Source: Acidimicrobiia bacterium (GTDB lineage Bacteria; Actinomycetota; Acidimicrobiia; IMCC26256; PALSA-610). Taken from it: a stretch of 49,363 bases of DNA. Below the pieces are notes generated by a model. The model searched no databases, was not told the origin of the DNA, and worked only from the letters and a program-made list of their open reading frames with translations. Shown here one piece after another: positions 32,086-40,366 of the stretch. Position numbers and translations under genes: made by a program. The stretch covers positions 1-49,363 of the forward strand of contig JADGOO010000140.1 in assembly GCA_017882905.1 (NCBI GenBank). The letters are read 5' to 3'. Each line of letters begins with the position of its first letter. Position 1 is the stretch's first letter.

Positions 32086-32127
32086 AGGGGTTTCCCCGAT
32101 TCCGCCGACTGTCCCGCTCGCTACGTT
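32086..32127 (+). promoter_or_regulatory. GGGGTTTCCCC box with -10-like CTACGTT, copy 2
   Basis: AGGGGTTTCCCCGATTCC (32086-32103) is identical to the copy at 28077. CTACGTTC begins 17 bases later at 32121, as in copy 1. The GTG of the next gene starts 6 bases after TACGTT, giving a leaderless mRNA. Confidence 0.65.
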
Positions 32128-32133
32128 CTGAGT

Positions 32134-32400
32134 GTGACCGTCCGTTCGCTGTTCCTCGCCGAGCTCTACGCGCCTGATGCCACCACCGACTTCGCCGAGC
32201 AGGCCGTGGCGCGCCTGCGGCGCAGCCTCGGCCCCGTGAGCGTGACGGATCTCGTCACGGCGACGTTCGTGCCCGGCGACGGCATGCTGCTGTGCTCGAT
32301 CGTCGCGCCGTCCGCCGATCATGTCGTGGCCGGAGCCGTGGCGGCGGGGATCCACTTCGACCGCGTGAGCGCGGCGCTGCCGATCGGCGAGCAGAGGTGA
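32134..32400 (+). CDS. Small DUF4242-like ferredoxin-fold protein
   Basis: 88 residues. The N-terminal strand SLFLAELYAPDATTDF, the helix EQAVARLRRSL, and CSIVAPSADHVVAGAVAAGI followed by HFDRVSAALPI resemble the DUF4242 (nickel-binding-like) alpha/beta dimer fold, especially the C-x-x-x-AP-A---A--AG-p-drv ending. The biochemical role is unknown. The GTG start is leaderless under the GGGGTTTCCCC promoter. It lies 86 bases after the LuxR gene. The assignment rests on pattern memory only. Confidence 0.55.
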   Translation: MTVRSLFLAELYAPDATTDFAEQAVARLRRSLGPVSVTDLVTATFVPGDGMLLCSIVAPSADHVVAGAVAAGIHFDRVSAALPIGEQR

Positions 32401-32477
32401 CGACCGGCATGAGACCTGAACGGCATCCCAGGCCCTGATGCGGGGCGCCCCGGCCGGCGACGCATACTGGCAGGCTC

Positions 32478-33443
32478 ATGCGGCTTGTCCCTACGGCTCG
32501 ACGCGGCCGCGCCCGATTCGCGATTGCGCTCGCGGCCGTTCTGGCCAGTGCGCTCGTGGTGGGCTGCTCGAGCAGCAGCCCGAACCGAGATCCCGTGGCG
32601 GTCGTGAACCGCTCGGGGCACATCGTGGTCGTCGTCGAGGAGAACCACTCGGCCGAGACGATCCTCGGCGCCGCCGACCTTGCGCACTTCAACCAGCTCG
32701 AGCGCAGCGGCACGGTGCTCCAGCGCTACTTCGCCGTATCGCACCCGTCGTTGCCGAACTACCTCGCGCTGGTGAGCGGCTCGACACACGGCTTCCACGA
32801 CGACTGCGGTACGTGCTCGATCACGGGCCCGAACCTCGGTGAACAGCTCCAACAGGCCGGCATCAGCTGGAAGGTGTACGCCCAAGGCCTCCCCAAGCAG
32901 TGCGCGCACGCCGCGGTGCGCGGTGCGTACACCCGACGCCACGTGGCCCTGCTGTACTTCGCGTCGATCCGCAGCTCACAGGCGCTGTGCAGCCACATCG
33001 TGTCGTACGACCAGTTCAGCATCGACGTGAAGTCGGGCCAGCTGCCCACCTTCGCCATGGTCATCCCCGACGTCGATCACGACATGCATGGTCGGACCGA
33101 GCAACAGGACGACCCGCAGGCGCGTGTGCGCGCCGACGCGTTTATCGGCTCGCTCTACGACCTGCTCTCGTCGTCGTCCGCGTGGCAGGCCGACACCAGG
33201 CTCGTGATCACCTGGGACGAGGGCGGTGGAGTGAGCCCGCCACCCCACGGGTGCTGTGGCGGTGATGCGAATGGCGGCCACGTGGCAACGATCGTCGTCG
33301 GGCCGCAGGTGCCGGTCGGTTCCGACCGCACCGCGTATGACCACTACTCACTGCTCCGGTCGATCGAGTCGCGCTACGGGCTCGCGCATCTCGGCGCGGC
33401 CGCGCATGCCGCGAGTCACGACATCCCGTCGATCGTGGGTTGA
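32478..33443 (+). CDS. Secreted phosphoesterase (acid phosphatase / phospholipase C-like, PF04185)
   Basis: 321 residues. A lipobox-like signal (ALVVGCSSSS) is followed by the phosphoesterase fold: HIVVVVEENHSAETIL with the ENHS nucleophile motif, SHPSLPNYLALVSGSTHGF, and the metal-site residues in MVIPDVDHDMHG and LVITWDEGGG. The distal part (GGHVATIVVGPQVP, YDHYSLLRSIESRYGL) is typical of this family. It should hydrolyse phosphomonoesters or phospholipid heads outside the cell to gain phosphate. Cys-rich segments DDCGTCS and HGCCGGD may form disulphides. Confidence 0.88.
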   Translation: MRLVPTARRGRARFAIALAAVLASALVVGCSSSSPNRDPVAVVNRSGHIVVVVEENHSAETILGAADLAHFNQLERSGTVLQRYFAVSHPSLPNYLALVSGSTHGFHDDCGTCSITGPNLGEQLQQAGISWKVYAQGLPKQCAHAAVRGAYTRRHVALLYFASIRSSQALCSHIVSYDQFSIDVKSGQLPTFAMVIPDVDHDMHGRTEQQDDPQARVRADAFIGSLYDLLSSSSAWQADTRLVITWDEGGGVSPPPHGCCGGDANGGHVATIVVGPQVPVGSDRTAYDHYSLLRSIESRYGLAHLGAAAHAASHDIPSIVG

Positions 33444-33449
33444 GCCCGA

Positions 33450-33479
33450 CTGCGACGCGCGCCATCGCACGCGTCGCAG
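33450..33479. terminator. 10-bp perfect hairpin between convergent genes
   Basis: CTGCGACGCG (33450-33459) and CGCGTCGCAG (33470-33479) are exact reverse complements with a 10-base loop. It starts 6 bases after the phosphoesterase stop and lies before the stop of the minus-strand small gene, so it may serve both. Confidence 0.6.
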
Positions 33480-33489
33480 CCGTGCGCTA

Positions 33490-33657
33490 TCAGGCGCGGA
33501 CGTCGACGGTGCCGCCCAAGCTGCCGTCGTTGTCGCCGTCGGCGTCGCGGGCGGCGCTCGCCGCCGGCGCCGAGGCCTTCGCCTGTGGCGCGGCGTGCTG
33601 CTGCTGGCGGACCTGCGTGGCGTAGCTCGCCGCGATGCCAACCCCTGAGATGCCCAT
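33490..33657 (-). CDS. Small peptide with Asp-rich DADGDNDGS motif
   Basis: 55 residues: MGISGVGIAASYATQVRQQQ, an Ala/Pro linker, then RDADGDNDGSLGG and a beta-like tail. The DxDGDxDG motif resembles a calcium-binding loop. I recall similar short proteins with N-terminal SISG and C-terminal DGDND motifs scattered in many bacteria with no assigned function. The ribosome site GAAGGGA precedes the ATG by 8 bases. Upstream in-frame starts are ignored because they precede the ribosome site. Confidence 0.7.
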   Translation of the reverse strand: MGISGVGIAASYATQVRQQQHAAPQAKASAPAASAARDADGDNDGSLGGTVDVRA

Positions 33658-33806
33658 GACGACGTTCCCTTCGTAGAGACCGGCAGCCTGCCGGCGAAGA
33701 GTCATCGACCCGACGCGGCGACCCCGTGAGCGGCATGTGCGAGCTCGGGCTGTGAATTTGCCGGGCGCAGACCTCCGCGCCCGCGCCCGGATGTCGGCTC
33801 GTGGCC

Positions 33807-33838
33807 TTGACCTTGCACCAGAGTGCAAGGCTTACGGT
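33807..33838 (+). promoter_or_regulatory. MerR-type promoter/operator with 20-bp spacer
   Basis: TTGACC (33807-33812) and TACGGT (33833-33838) are 20 bases apart, the long spacer typical of MerR-family-controlled promoters. Between and over them is a perfect dyad CCTTGCAC-CAGA-GTGCAAGG (33811-33830). TACGGT ends 6 bases before the merR ATG, so the transcript is leaderless and autoregulated. Confidence 0.75.
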
Positions 33839-33844
33839 GGATGC

Positions 33845-34441
33845 ATGAACGGGTTGCTCATCTCCGAGCTGGCCGCGCAGGCCGGTGTTGCCCCGTCGAC
33901 GGTCCGCTACTACGAGCGCATCGGCTTGATCCCGGCGCCCGCGCGATCGGCCGCCGGGTACCGCTCGTACACGCCTGAGGCGGCGCGGCGCCTGACGTTC
34001 ATCGCCCGGAGCAAGCGCCTGGGCCTCTCGCTCGACGAGGTGGCCGATCGTGTCGCTGTGTAGGACGGCACGACGTGTGCGGCCACGCAGGCGCACCTGC
34101 GTGCGCTGCTCGACGGCAAGCGGGCGGGGATCGCGTGCACGCTGGCGCCCGGTGACCGCCCTGCTCGCGCCGGTGAGCTCACGGCGCTGTTCGCCCGTGT
34201 CGTTGCGTGGTGGCGAGCCGATCGATCGCTGACGCTGCGCTTTGCCATGTCGAGCGAGATCCAGCGCCGCGTGTACGACCTCGCCTACCGCGAGTCGCAG
34301 TGCTGTGCGTTCTTCGCCTTCACGGTCTCGACGGCCCACGACGCGCTGACGTGGCGGATCGAGACCCCCGACGTGGACAGCAGCGGCGTGCTCGACGAGA
34401 TGACGGCCGCGCTTGCACCCGAGCGCGAAGTCTCGACCTAG
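33845..34441 (+). pseudogene. MerR-family heavy-metal-type regulator interrupted by an in-frame TAG
   Basis: Frame 33845 reads MNGLLISELAAQAGVAPSTV, then RYYERIGLIPAPARSAAGYRSY, SKRLGLSLDEVADRVAV, then TAG (34061-34063). The same frame continues without a gap: DGTTCAATQAHLRALLDGKR, then ACTLAPGDRPARAGELTALF, and ESQCCAFFAFTVSTAHDALTW to a stop at 34439-34441. Relatives have VWDGTTC at this point, so the stop probably replaces a Trp codon (TGG to TAG). The DNA-binding half is intact; the dimer helix, the metal Cys (TTCA) and the C-terminal Cys-rich domain are cut off. The operator is intact. A second short protein restarting at ATG 34247 is possible but speculative. Confidence 0.8.
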
Positions 34442-35520
34442 GCCGACGCGGCGCGGCCGGCGTCAGTGAGGATGATGATGCGACCGACCGTCTCGCGGGC
34501 CGCCATGGCGGCCATTGCCGCCGGCGTCCCGTCGAAGTCGACGACCTGACCGATCACCGGCTTCACGTGGCCGGCGAGCACGAGATCGACGATCTCGCGC
34601 ATGATGCGCTCACCCAACGCCGCCGGCGCGAAGTTCCAGCCCATCGCGGTCTTGAGGAACTCCGATGCGTCGGGCTGCGCGTATGACAGCAGTACACCGC
34701 AGAGCTTGAGGTTCCCGAGCGCGATCCGACGCGGCACGATGAACGGTTCATCGGCGACGAGCTTGTTCGATGCGAAGCCCATCATCAGGTACCGGCCGTT
34801 GTACTTCGTGGACTTCAGCGAGGCTTCCATCACCGCTTCGCCCACGTTGTCGAACACCACGTCGACGCCCTGGTTCGCGGTCTCGGCCAGCACCACCTCG
34901 GCGAAGTCGGTGGTCGTGTAGTTGACGGCCACCTGCGCACCGAGATCGCGACACAGCTGCACCTTGGCGTCGCTACCTGCTGTTGCGATCACCCGCGCGC
35001 CGGCGTGCACGGCGAGCTGGATCGCTGCCGAACCCGAGCCACCTGCGGCGGCATGGATCAGCACGGTCTCGCCGGCCTTGAGGTCCGCGCGGTCGAACAA
35101 GCCGAGCCAGGCGAGGTGGAACGGGAAGAACAAAGCCGCGGCATCGGGCAGCGGGATCGCTTCGGGCATGTCGAACATCGATGCCGCGGGGCACGTTGAG
35201 TACTCGGCGAAGCCGCCGTACGCGGCCTTCGTGGTGGCGACCACCCTGCGGCCCATCCACGCCTCCGTGCCGGCACCACACTTGACCACGACGCCCATGA
35301 CCTCCATACCTGGGCTGTACGGCAGCTCCGGGCGCACCATCATGTTGCCGCCGGTGATGCGCTCGAGGTCGTTGAGGTTCAGCGGGATGCCGTGCACCTG
35401 CACCACCACTTCGCCGGCGTCGGGCTCCGGGATCGGCACGGTGTCGAGCTGGAGCACGTCGGTGGGCTCGCCGTACTCGTGCAACCGCCACGCGCGCATC
35501 GAACCGTCGTCGCTTGCCAT
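34438..35520 (-). CDS. Zinc-type (MDR) NADPH:quinone oxidoreductase-like protein
   Basis: 360 residues. The N-terminal GroES-like domain has WRLHEYGEPTDVLQLDTVPI and VHGIPLNLNDLERITGG. The Rossmann domain has ETVLIHAAAGGSGSAAIQLA, HAGARVIATAGSD and VDVVFDNVGEAVMEASL. The catalytic and structural zinc Cys residues of alcohol dehydrogenases are absent, as in quinone oxidoreductases. It probably uses NADPH to reduce enones or quinones; the substrate is unknown. It has an AGGTGAG ribosome site and an ATG at 35520. It is divergent from the second liv operon, and its stop shares CTAG with the merR frame. Confidence 0.88.
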   Translation of the reverse strand: MASDDGSMRAWRLHEYGEPTDVLQLDTVPIPEPDAGEVVVQVHGIPLNLNDLERITGGNMMVRPELPYSPGMEVMGVVVKCGAGTEAWMGRRVVATTKAAYGGFAEYSTCPAASMFDMPEAIPLPDAAALFFPFHLAWLGLFDRADLKAGETVLIHAAAGGSGSAAIQLAVHAGARVIATAGSDAKVQLCRDLGAQVAVNYTTTDFAEVVLAETANQGVDVVFDNVGEAVMEASLKSTKYNGRYLMMGFASNKLVADEPFIVPRRIALGNLKLCGVLLSYAQPDASEFLKTAMGWNFAPAALGERIMREIVDLVLAGHVKPVIGQVVDFDGTPAAMAAMAARETVGRIIILTDAGRAASA

Positions 35521-35618
35521 GAGCTCACCTGTCTCGTGTCGGATGCCCTCGCCGCACATGATGGGGCGCACCATGATGGCGCGTGGCCAGTCGCGTGTGC
35601 TCGTGCTGCGAACGAACC

Positions 35619-35647
35619 TTGCAAATATAGAGAGAGGTGCTTAGACT
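35619..35647 (+). promoter_or_regulatory. Promoter of second liv operon with AGGTGCTTAG element
   Basis: TTGCAA (35619-35624) and TAGACT (35642-35647) are 17 bases apart. AGAGAGGTGCTTAG (35631-35644) overlaps the spacer and the -10. A 13/14 match, AGAAAGGTGCTTAG, lies in the sulfotransferase promoter on the minus strand at 42743-42756. Confidence 0.65.
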
Positions 35648-35675
35648 CGCAACGGTCGCGACCGGGGGGTTGTAC

Positions 35676-37112
35676 GTGCCAGAAAAGCTCTCGATGCGCG
35701 CGCGCGGCATGGCCGCCGTCGCGGTGATCGCCGTGCTCGTTGCGGCATGCAGCTCCAACCACGGTTCCAGCACTCCGTCGAGCGCGCCAGGTGGCGCCAC
35801 GACGGCGCCCGGTGCCACGACCACCGCGCCGGGCGTGACGAAGTTCGGCACGCTCGACTCGCCGTGCGGCCCGGGCACCGCCAAGGGCGCCACCGCGCCG
35901 GGCGTGACCGACACGTCGATCAAGATCGGCTACGGCGACGACGCCGGCTATGCCGCCGCGCCCGGACTCGACAAGGAGATGTCCGACGCGATGCGACCGA
36001 TGATCGCCTGGTGCAACGCCCAGGGCGGCATCAACGGTCGCAAGATCGTCGGCAACTACTACGACGCCAAGGTCTTGGCGGTCACGCCGGCCATCACGCA
36101 AGCCTGCACCGACAAGGTGTTCATGCTCGTCGGCCAAGGCTGGGTGCTCGACTCGGGTCAGGAGCAGGAGCGCATCGCCTGCAAGATCTCCACGATCCCC
36201 GGCTTCGCGGTGGCCACCGCGTTCGCGCACGGTTCGGGCATGCAGCAGCCGATCCCCGGCCCCGGTGACCAGGTCGCCGACTCCGCCGCGTTCGAAGTGG
36301 CGAAGATGTTCCCCGACGCCGTCAAGAAGGCCGCGTTCGTGTTCGCCGAGTTCCCCGCCACGCGCGAGACACGCGATCGCGAAGCCGCCGGGTACCCGGC
36401 GGCCGGGTTCACCTTCCTCAAGGGTTGCGATCAGATCTACGGCGTGGGCGGCGAGTCCGACTGGAAGCCCTTCGCCAGCAACCTGAAGTCGTGTGGCGTA
36501 CAGGCTGTGGTGTGGGTCGGGTCACCGAACCCCAACATGGAGAACCTCCTCAACGCCTCCCGGCAGGTCGGCTTCGCGCCGAAGGTGTGGCTCACCGACC
36601 CGAACCAGTACACGGCCGAGTTCGCGAAGTGGAACGGACAGAACGGTGGTGCCGCGGACAACGTCTACGTGCGGATGACCGCAGTGCCGTTCGAGCTTGC
36701 GTCGCAGTCTCCCGCGGTGCAGCAGTACATGAAGATCGTGCAGGATTCGCACGGCACGATCGGCCTGCTCGGTGAGCAGTCGACATCGTCGTTCCTGTTG
36801 TGGGCGACGGCCGTGAAGTCGTGCGGCTCCGGCGTGACCGCGAAGTGCGTGCTCGACGCCGCCGCCAAGCAGACGAACTGGACCGGCGGTGGGCTGCACA
36901 TCCCCACGAACCCGGGCGACAACGAAGGGCCGACCTGCGGCATGCTCTTGAAGCTCACCGGGCCGAACTGGGTGAAGGTGACGCCCACCGACACGATGTT
37001 CGACTGCAACCCCAAGTACCTGATCAAGGGCATCACCACCACCGCCCTCACCGCCGCGAAGCTCAACGCGCAGCGCATCGCCACCGAGTACGGCACCTTC
37101 ACCCCGAACTGA
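35676..37112 (+). CDS. Periplasmic-binding lipoprotein of second Liv-type transporter (Peripla_BP_6)
   Basis: About 478 residues. A signal peptide ends in a lipobox (AVLVAACSS), followed by an Ala/Pro/Thr-rich linker. The binding fold begins VTDTSIKIGYGDDAGYAAAP and continues with IAWCNAQGGINGRKIVGNYY, VADSAAFEVAKMFPDAVKKA and SCGVQAVVWVGSPNPNMENL. About ten Cys residues in the mature part may form disulphides, more than in the first LivK-like protein. The ligand is unknown; neighbours hint at a lipid-like or carboxylic compound. The GTG at 35676 follows a GGGGGG; ATG 35694 (MRARGMAAV) is an alternative. Confidence 0.88.
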   Translation: MPEKLSMRARGMAAVAVIAVLVAACSSNHGSSTPSSAPGGATTAPGATTTAPGVTKFGTLDSPCGPGTAKGATAPGVTDTSIKIGYGDDAGYAAAPGLDKEMSDAMRPMIAWCNAQGGINGRKIVGNYYDAKVLAVTPAITQACTDKVFMLVGQGWVLDSGQEQERIACKISTIPGFAVATAFAHGSGMQQPIPGPGDQVADSAAFEVAKMFPDAVKKAAFVFAEFPATRETRDREAAGYPAAGFTFLKGCDQIYGVGGESDWKPFASNLKSCGVQAVVWVGSPNPNMENLLNASRQVGFAPKVWLTDPNQYTAEFAKWNGQNGGAADNVYVRMTAVPFELASQSPAVQQYMKIVQDSHGTIGLLGEQSTSSFLLWATAVKSCGSGVTAKCVLDAAAKQTNWTGGGLHIPTNPGDNEGPTCGMLLKLTGPNWVKVTPTDTMFDCNPKYLIKGITTTALTAAKLNAQRIATEYGTFTPN

Positions 37113-37148
37113 GGCAGCCGCCGTGCGGCGACGCGCTCGAGGTCGAAC

Positions 37149-39587
37149 ATGAACCTGCTGATCAATGGACTGATCACGGGTGCAGTGTTCGCCATAGCAG
37201 CCAGCGGGCTCGTCGTCACCTACTCGACGTCGGGCGTGTTCAACTTCGCGCACGGCGCGCTCGGCATGTTGTGCTCGTACATCTACTGGGACCTGCGCGT
37301 CAACGATGCGCACCAGTGGCCGCTGCTCCCGCACGGCGCGTGGCCGGCCCCGCTCGCGTTGTTCACCGTGCTCTTCGTGATCGCTCCGCTGATCGGCGCG
37401 GTCCTGTATCGCGTGGTCATCCGGGGCCTGCAGGACACGTCGGAGATCGTCAAGCTGGTCGTGCCGATCTCGGTGCTCCTGGCCCTGATCGGCTTGGCCA
37501 ACTGGGTGTGGAAGACCGACAACCCGCACTCGTTGCAACCCTTCTTCGGCGCCGACCACAAGGTCACCATCTTCGGTGTCGTGCTGCTGTGGCACGACCT
37601 CACCATCCTCTTCGTGGCGATCGCGCTTGCGATCGCCCTGCGGGTGCTGCTCTACCGCACGCGTGTGGGTGTTTCGATGCGTGCCGTGGTCGACGACCGC
37701 TCACTGCTCGAGCTGAACGGCGCGCGTCCCGATCGCGTGTCGCTCGTGAGCTGGATGATCGGCGTGTCGCTCTCGGCGCTCGCCGGCATCCTCATCACGC
37801 CGTTCCAAGGTGGCTCACTCAGCTCGACCCTGCTCACATTGCTGGTGATCAACGCGTTTGCGGCGGCGATGTTCGGCCGGTTGCGCAACCTGCCCCTCAC
37901 CTTCGTGGGCGCGGTCGTGCTCGGATTCGCGACCCGGATGGCGTTCAACAAGCCGACCGGTCTCATGCCCCAGAGCTTCGACTGGGGCGGCAACTTCCGT
38001 CTAGCCGTTCCGATGATCCTGTTGTTCATCGTGCTGCTCGTGCTGCCCCAGGACCGGCTGCGCGGCACCGTGATCCGCCGGACGCGCGAACGGTTCCGTG
38101 TGCCCAGCGCTCGTGACGCAGTGATCGGCGCAGGCGGGTTCGTGGTCGCGATCATCTTGCTCTCTCGGATCATGGCCGACTCGGCGCTGATCAGCTTCAG
38201 TGATGCGATCGCGGCTGGGATCATCATCTTGTCGCTCGTGCTCCTCGTCGGATACGCAGGCGAAGTGAGCTTGGCCACGATGGCGCTGGCCGGGATCGGC
38301 GGCACCGTGCTGTACCACCACGTCGGCCACGACGCGTCGAGTCGGGCCGGCTTCAGTGCGTACATCATCGCGATCGCGGTGACGGCCCTCATCGGTGCGC
38401 TGATGGCGATGCCCGCGTTGCGACTGCGCGGGCTGTACCTCGCACTGGCGACGGCCGCGTTCTCGCTCGCGGTGGAGCAGATGCTGTTCAAGGAGTACGC
38501 GGCGAGCCGGCGCATCTATCCGGCGACGCTCATCGTGTTGATCGCGTTCGGCATCGCCCTCGTGTACCAGGCGTTTCGCCGTCGTGGCGCGCGCCGCGCG
38601 GCCATCGCGGCGGCCCTTTCCGCGGTGGTCGTCGTGATCGCGGCGACGAACCATTGGCTGCAGCACGAGCAGTGGAGCGCGATCTTCCCCAACGGCAACC
38701 TGCAGGTGCCGCGGCCGCGGCTGCTCGGTATCGATCTGGCGTCACAGAGCAGCTTCGTGATCCTCTTGGCGGTCGTGTTCGCCGCGCTCGGGCTCGGTCT
38801 GGTGGCGCTGCGCCGCGGCGCGTACGGCCGGCGCCTCACGGCCATGAAGAACAGCCCAGCCGCCTGCGCAACGCTCGGCATGAGCGTGGTGCGCCTCAAG
38901 CTGTCGGTGTTCATGCTCTCGGCCGCGCTGGCGGGTCTCGGCGGTTGCCTCTTCGCGCAGGAGATCGGTGCGGTGACCGCGGAACGGTTCAGCGTGTTCG
39001 AGTCGATGACCATGCTCATGCTGCTCGTCGTGGCCGGCGCCGGATACGTGTCGGGCGGTTTCACTGCCGGCCTGCTCTACGGCGCCGTCTTCGTGGCCAT
39101 CTCGAACTTGCTGACGGCCCTTGGCGCACACGTCTCGGCGTTGCAGGGACCGACAGCCTGGCTCGTGCAGCTCACGGTGTTGCTCCCGGCGCTCATCGGT
39201 ATCTCGCTGGGTCGAGATCCGAGCGGGTTCATCGGCGACGCGTTCGCCCAGTTCGCCGTGCTGGTTCGCCACGCGCGCGCACTGTTCGCCGTCGGCGTGA
39301 CGATCGAGCTCGTTGCCTGGTTCCTCGCGTGGCGTGGCGTGGTCGACAACTGGGCGTTCGCGATCGTGACCATCGTCTTGGTGACGGTGCTCCCACGCGT
39401 GGCTGCACTGCTCCATCCCGATGCCGTCACGCGCCCGGGGCGCGCCGCGAGTCGCGAGCCGCGCCGTCAACTGATCGGTGAGGACCAGGCAACACCGCTC
39501 GAGCTGATCGGTGTGGATCGGGCGTTCACTCCCGGCGACCGGGAACGGCTCGACCAGGCGATCGGGATCGGCGCGGTCCGGCCATGA
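37149..39587 (+). CDS. Fused LivH-LivM ABC permease
   Basis: 812 residues combining both permeases. The first half has LINGLITGAVFAIAASGLVV, SGVFNFAHGALGM and the docking loop RVGVSMRAVVDDRSLLELNG. The second half begins near residue 320 and has LLVGYAGEVSLATMALAGIG, LRLRGLYLALATAAFSLA and the loop GAYGRRLTAMKNSPAACATLG. Both ATPase-docking loops are present in one chain. The C-terminal part carries extra hydrophobic segments (ARALFAVGVTIELVAWFLAW) and a charged tail. In the first operon the same subunits are separate. The stop overlaps the start of livG by 4 bases. Confidence 0.92.
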   Translation: MNLLINGLITGAVFAIAASGLVVTYSTSGVFNFAHGALGMLCSYIYWDLRVNDAHQWPLLPHGAWPAPLALFTVLFVIAPLIGAVLYRVVIRGLQDTSEIVKLVVPISVLLALIGLANWVWKTDNPHSLQPFFGADHKVTIFGVVLLWHDLTILFVAIALAIALRVLLYRTRVGVSMRAVVDDRSLLELNGARPDRVSLVSWMIGVSLSALAGILITPFQGGSLSSTLLTLLVINAFAAAMFGRLRNLPLTFVGAVVLGFATRMAFNKPTGLMPQSFDWGGNFRLAVPMILLFIVLLVLPQDRLRGTVIRRTRERFRVPSARDAVIGAGGFVVAIILLSRIMADSALISFSDAIAAGIIILSLVLLVGYAGEVSLATMALAGIGGTVLYHHVGHDASSRAGFSAYIIAIAVTALIGALMAMPALRLRGLYLALATAAFSLAVEQMLFKEYAASRRIYPATLIVLIAFGIALVYQAFRRRGARRAAIAAALSAVVVVIAATNHWLQHEQWSAIFPNGNLQVPRPRLLGIDLASQSSFVILLAVVFAALGLGLVALRRGAYGRRLTAMKNSPAACATLGMSVVRLKLSVFMLSAALAGLGGCLFAQEIGAVTAERFSVFESMTMLMLLVVAGAGYVSGGFTAGLLYGAVFVAISNLLTALGAHVSALQGPTAWLVQLTVLLPALIGISLGRDPSGFIGDAFAQFAVLVRHARALFAVGVTIELVAWFLAWRGVVDNWAFAIVTIVLVTVLPRVAALLHPDAVTRPGRAASREPRRQLIGEDQATPLELIGVDRAFTPGDRERLDQAIGIGAVRP

Positions 39588-40366
39588 CCGCCGATGCGCT
39601 CTTGAGCGTGGATGGTGTGACGGTCAGCTTCGGTGGCAAGCGAGCGCTGTCCGACGTGGATCTGCAGGTGCGCGCGGGTGAGGTGACCGGGCTCATCGGG
39701 CCGAACGGCGCCGGCAAGACGACCTTGTTCAACGTGATCACTGGCCTGCTCGCGCCCACTCGCGGTCGGGTGCTACTCGACGGCCGGGACGTCAGCCGCC
39801 TGGAGACGCACCGTCGCGCCCGCCTCGGGATCGCTCGCACCTTCCAACGGCTGGAGCTGTTCACCGATCTGACCGTGCGCGACAACCTGCGTGTCGCCGC
39901 CGAGATCCGCAACACGTGGCGCGGCTTCCCGCGTCTCGGCCTGCGGGGCCGGAGCGGCTTCGAGCGCCATGCGCGCATCGACGCCGCCGACGAGGCCGAC
40001 CGCGTGCTCGATCTCGTGGGTCTCACCGACCTCGCCGACGTCCCGGTATCGGAGCTCCCGACGGGCACGGCACGGGTGGTCGAGCTCGGTCGCGCCCTGA
40101 TGATCCGGCCTCGCGTGCTACTCCTCGACGAGCCGGCGTCCGGCCAGACCGACGAGGAGACGCGCGCGTTCGAAGCGTTGGTCCGCCGCCTCGTGCACGA
40201 CGACGGTTTGACGGTGCTGCTGATCGAACACGACATGGATCTCGTGATGGATGTGTGCGACCGCATCTACGTCCTCGACTTCGGCGAAGTGATCGCCGTC
40301 GGTTCCCCCGAAGCGGTGCGCGCCGACGGCCGTGTGCGCGATGCCTACCTCGGCAGCTCGTCGTGA
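39584..40366 (+). CDS. livG: LivG-type ABC ATPase of second transporter
   Basis: 260 residues. Walker A GPNGAGKTTLFNV, ARLGIARTFQRLELF, signature ELPTGTARVVELGRAL (diverged from LSGGQ, as is usual for LivG), Walker B VLLLDEPASGQTDEE and switch LLIEHDMD. It begins ATG, overlapping the livHM stop (ATGA), and its TGA overlaps the GTG of livF. An insertion around RNTWRGFPRLGLRGRSGF lengthens the helical domain compared with the first LivG. Confidence 0.92.
   Translation: MTADALLSVDGVTVSFGGKRALSDVDLQVRAGEVTGLIGPNGAGKTTLFNVITGLLAPTRGRVLLDGRDVSRLETHRRARLGIARTFQRLELFTDLTVRDNLRVAAEIRNTWRGFPRLGLRGRSGFERHARIDAADEADRVLDLVGLTDLADVPVSELPTGTARVVELGRALMIRPRVLLLDEPASGQTDEETRAFEALVRRLVHDDGLTVLLIEHDMDLVMDVCDRIYVLDFGEVIAVGSPEAVRADGRVRDAYLGSSS

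Noticed and set aside
34061-34063. TAG as pyrrolysine or programmed readthrough codon
   Set aside because: No pyrrolysine machinery is visible and relatives have Trp here; a point mutation is simpler, though readthrough cannot be excluded from sequence alone.
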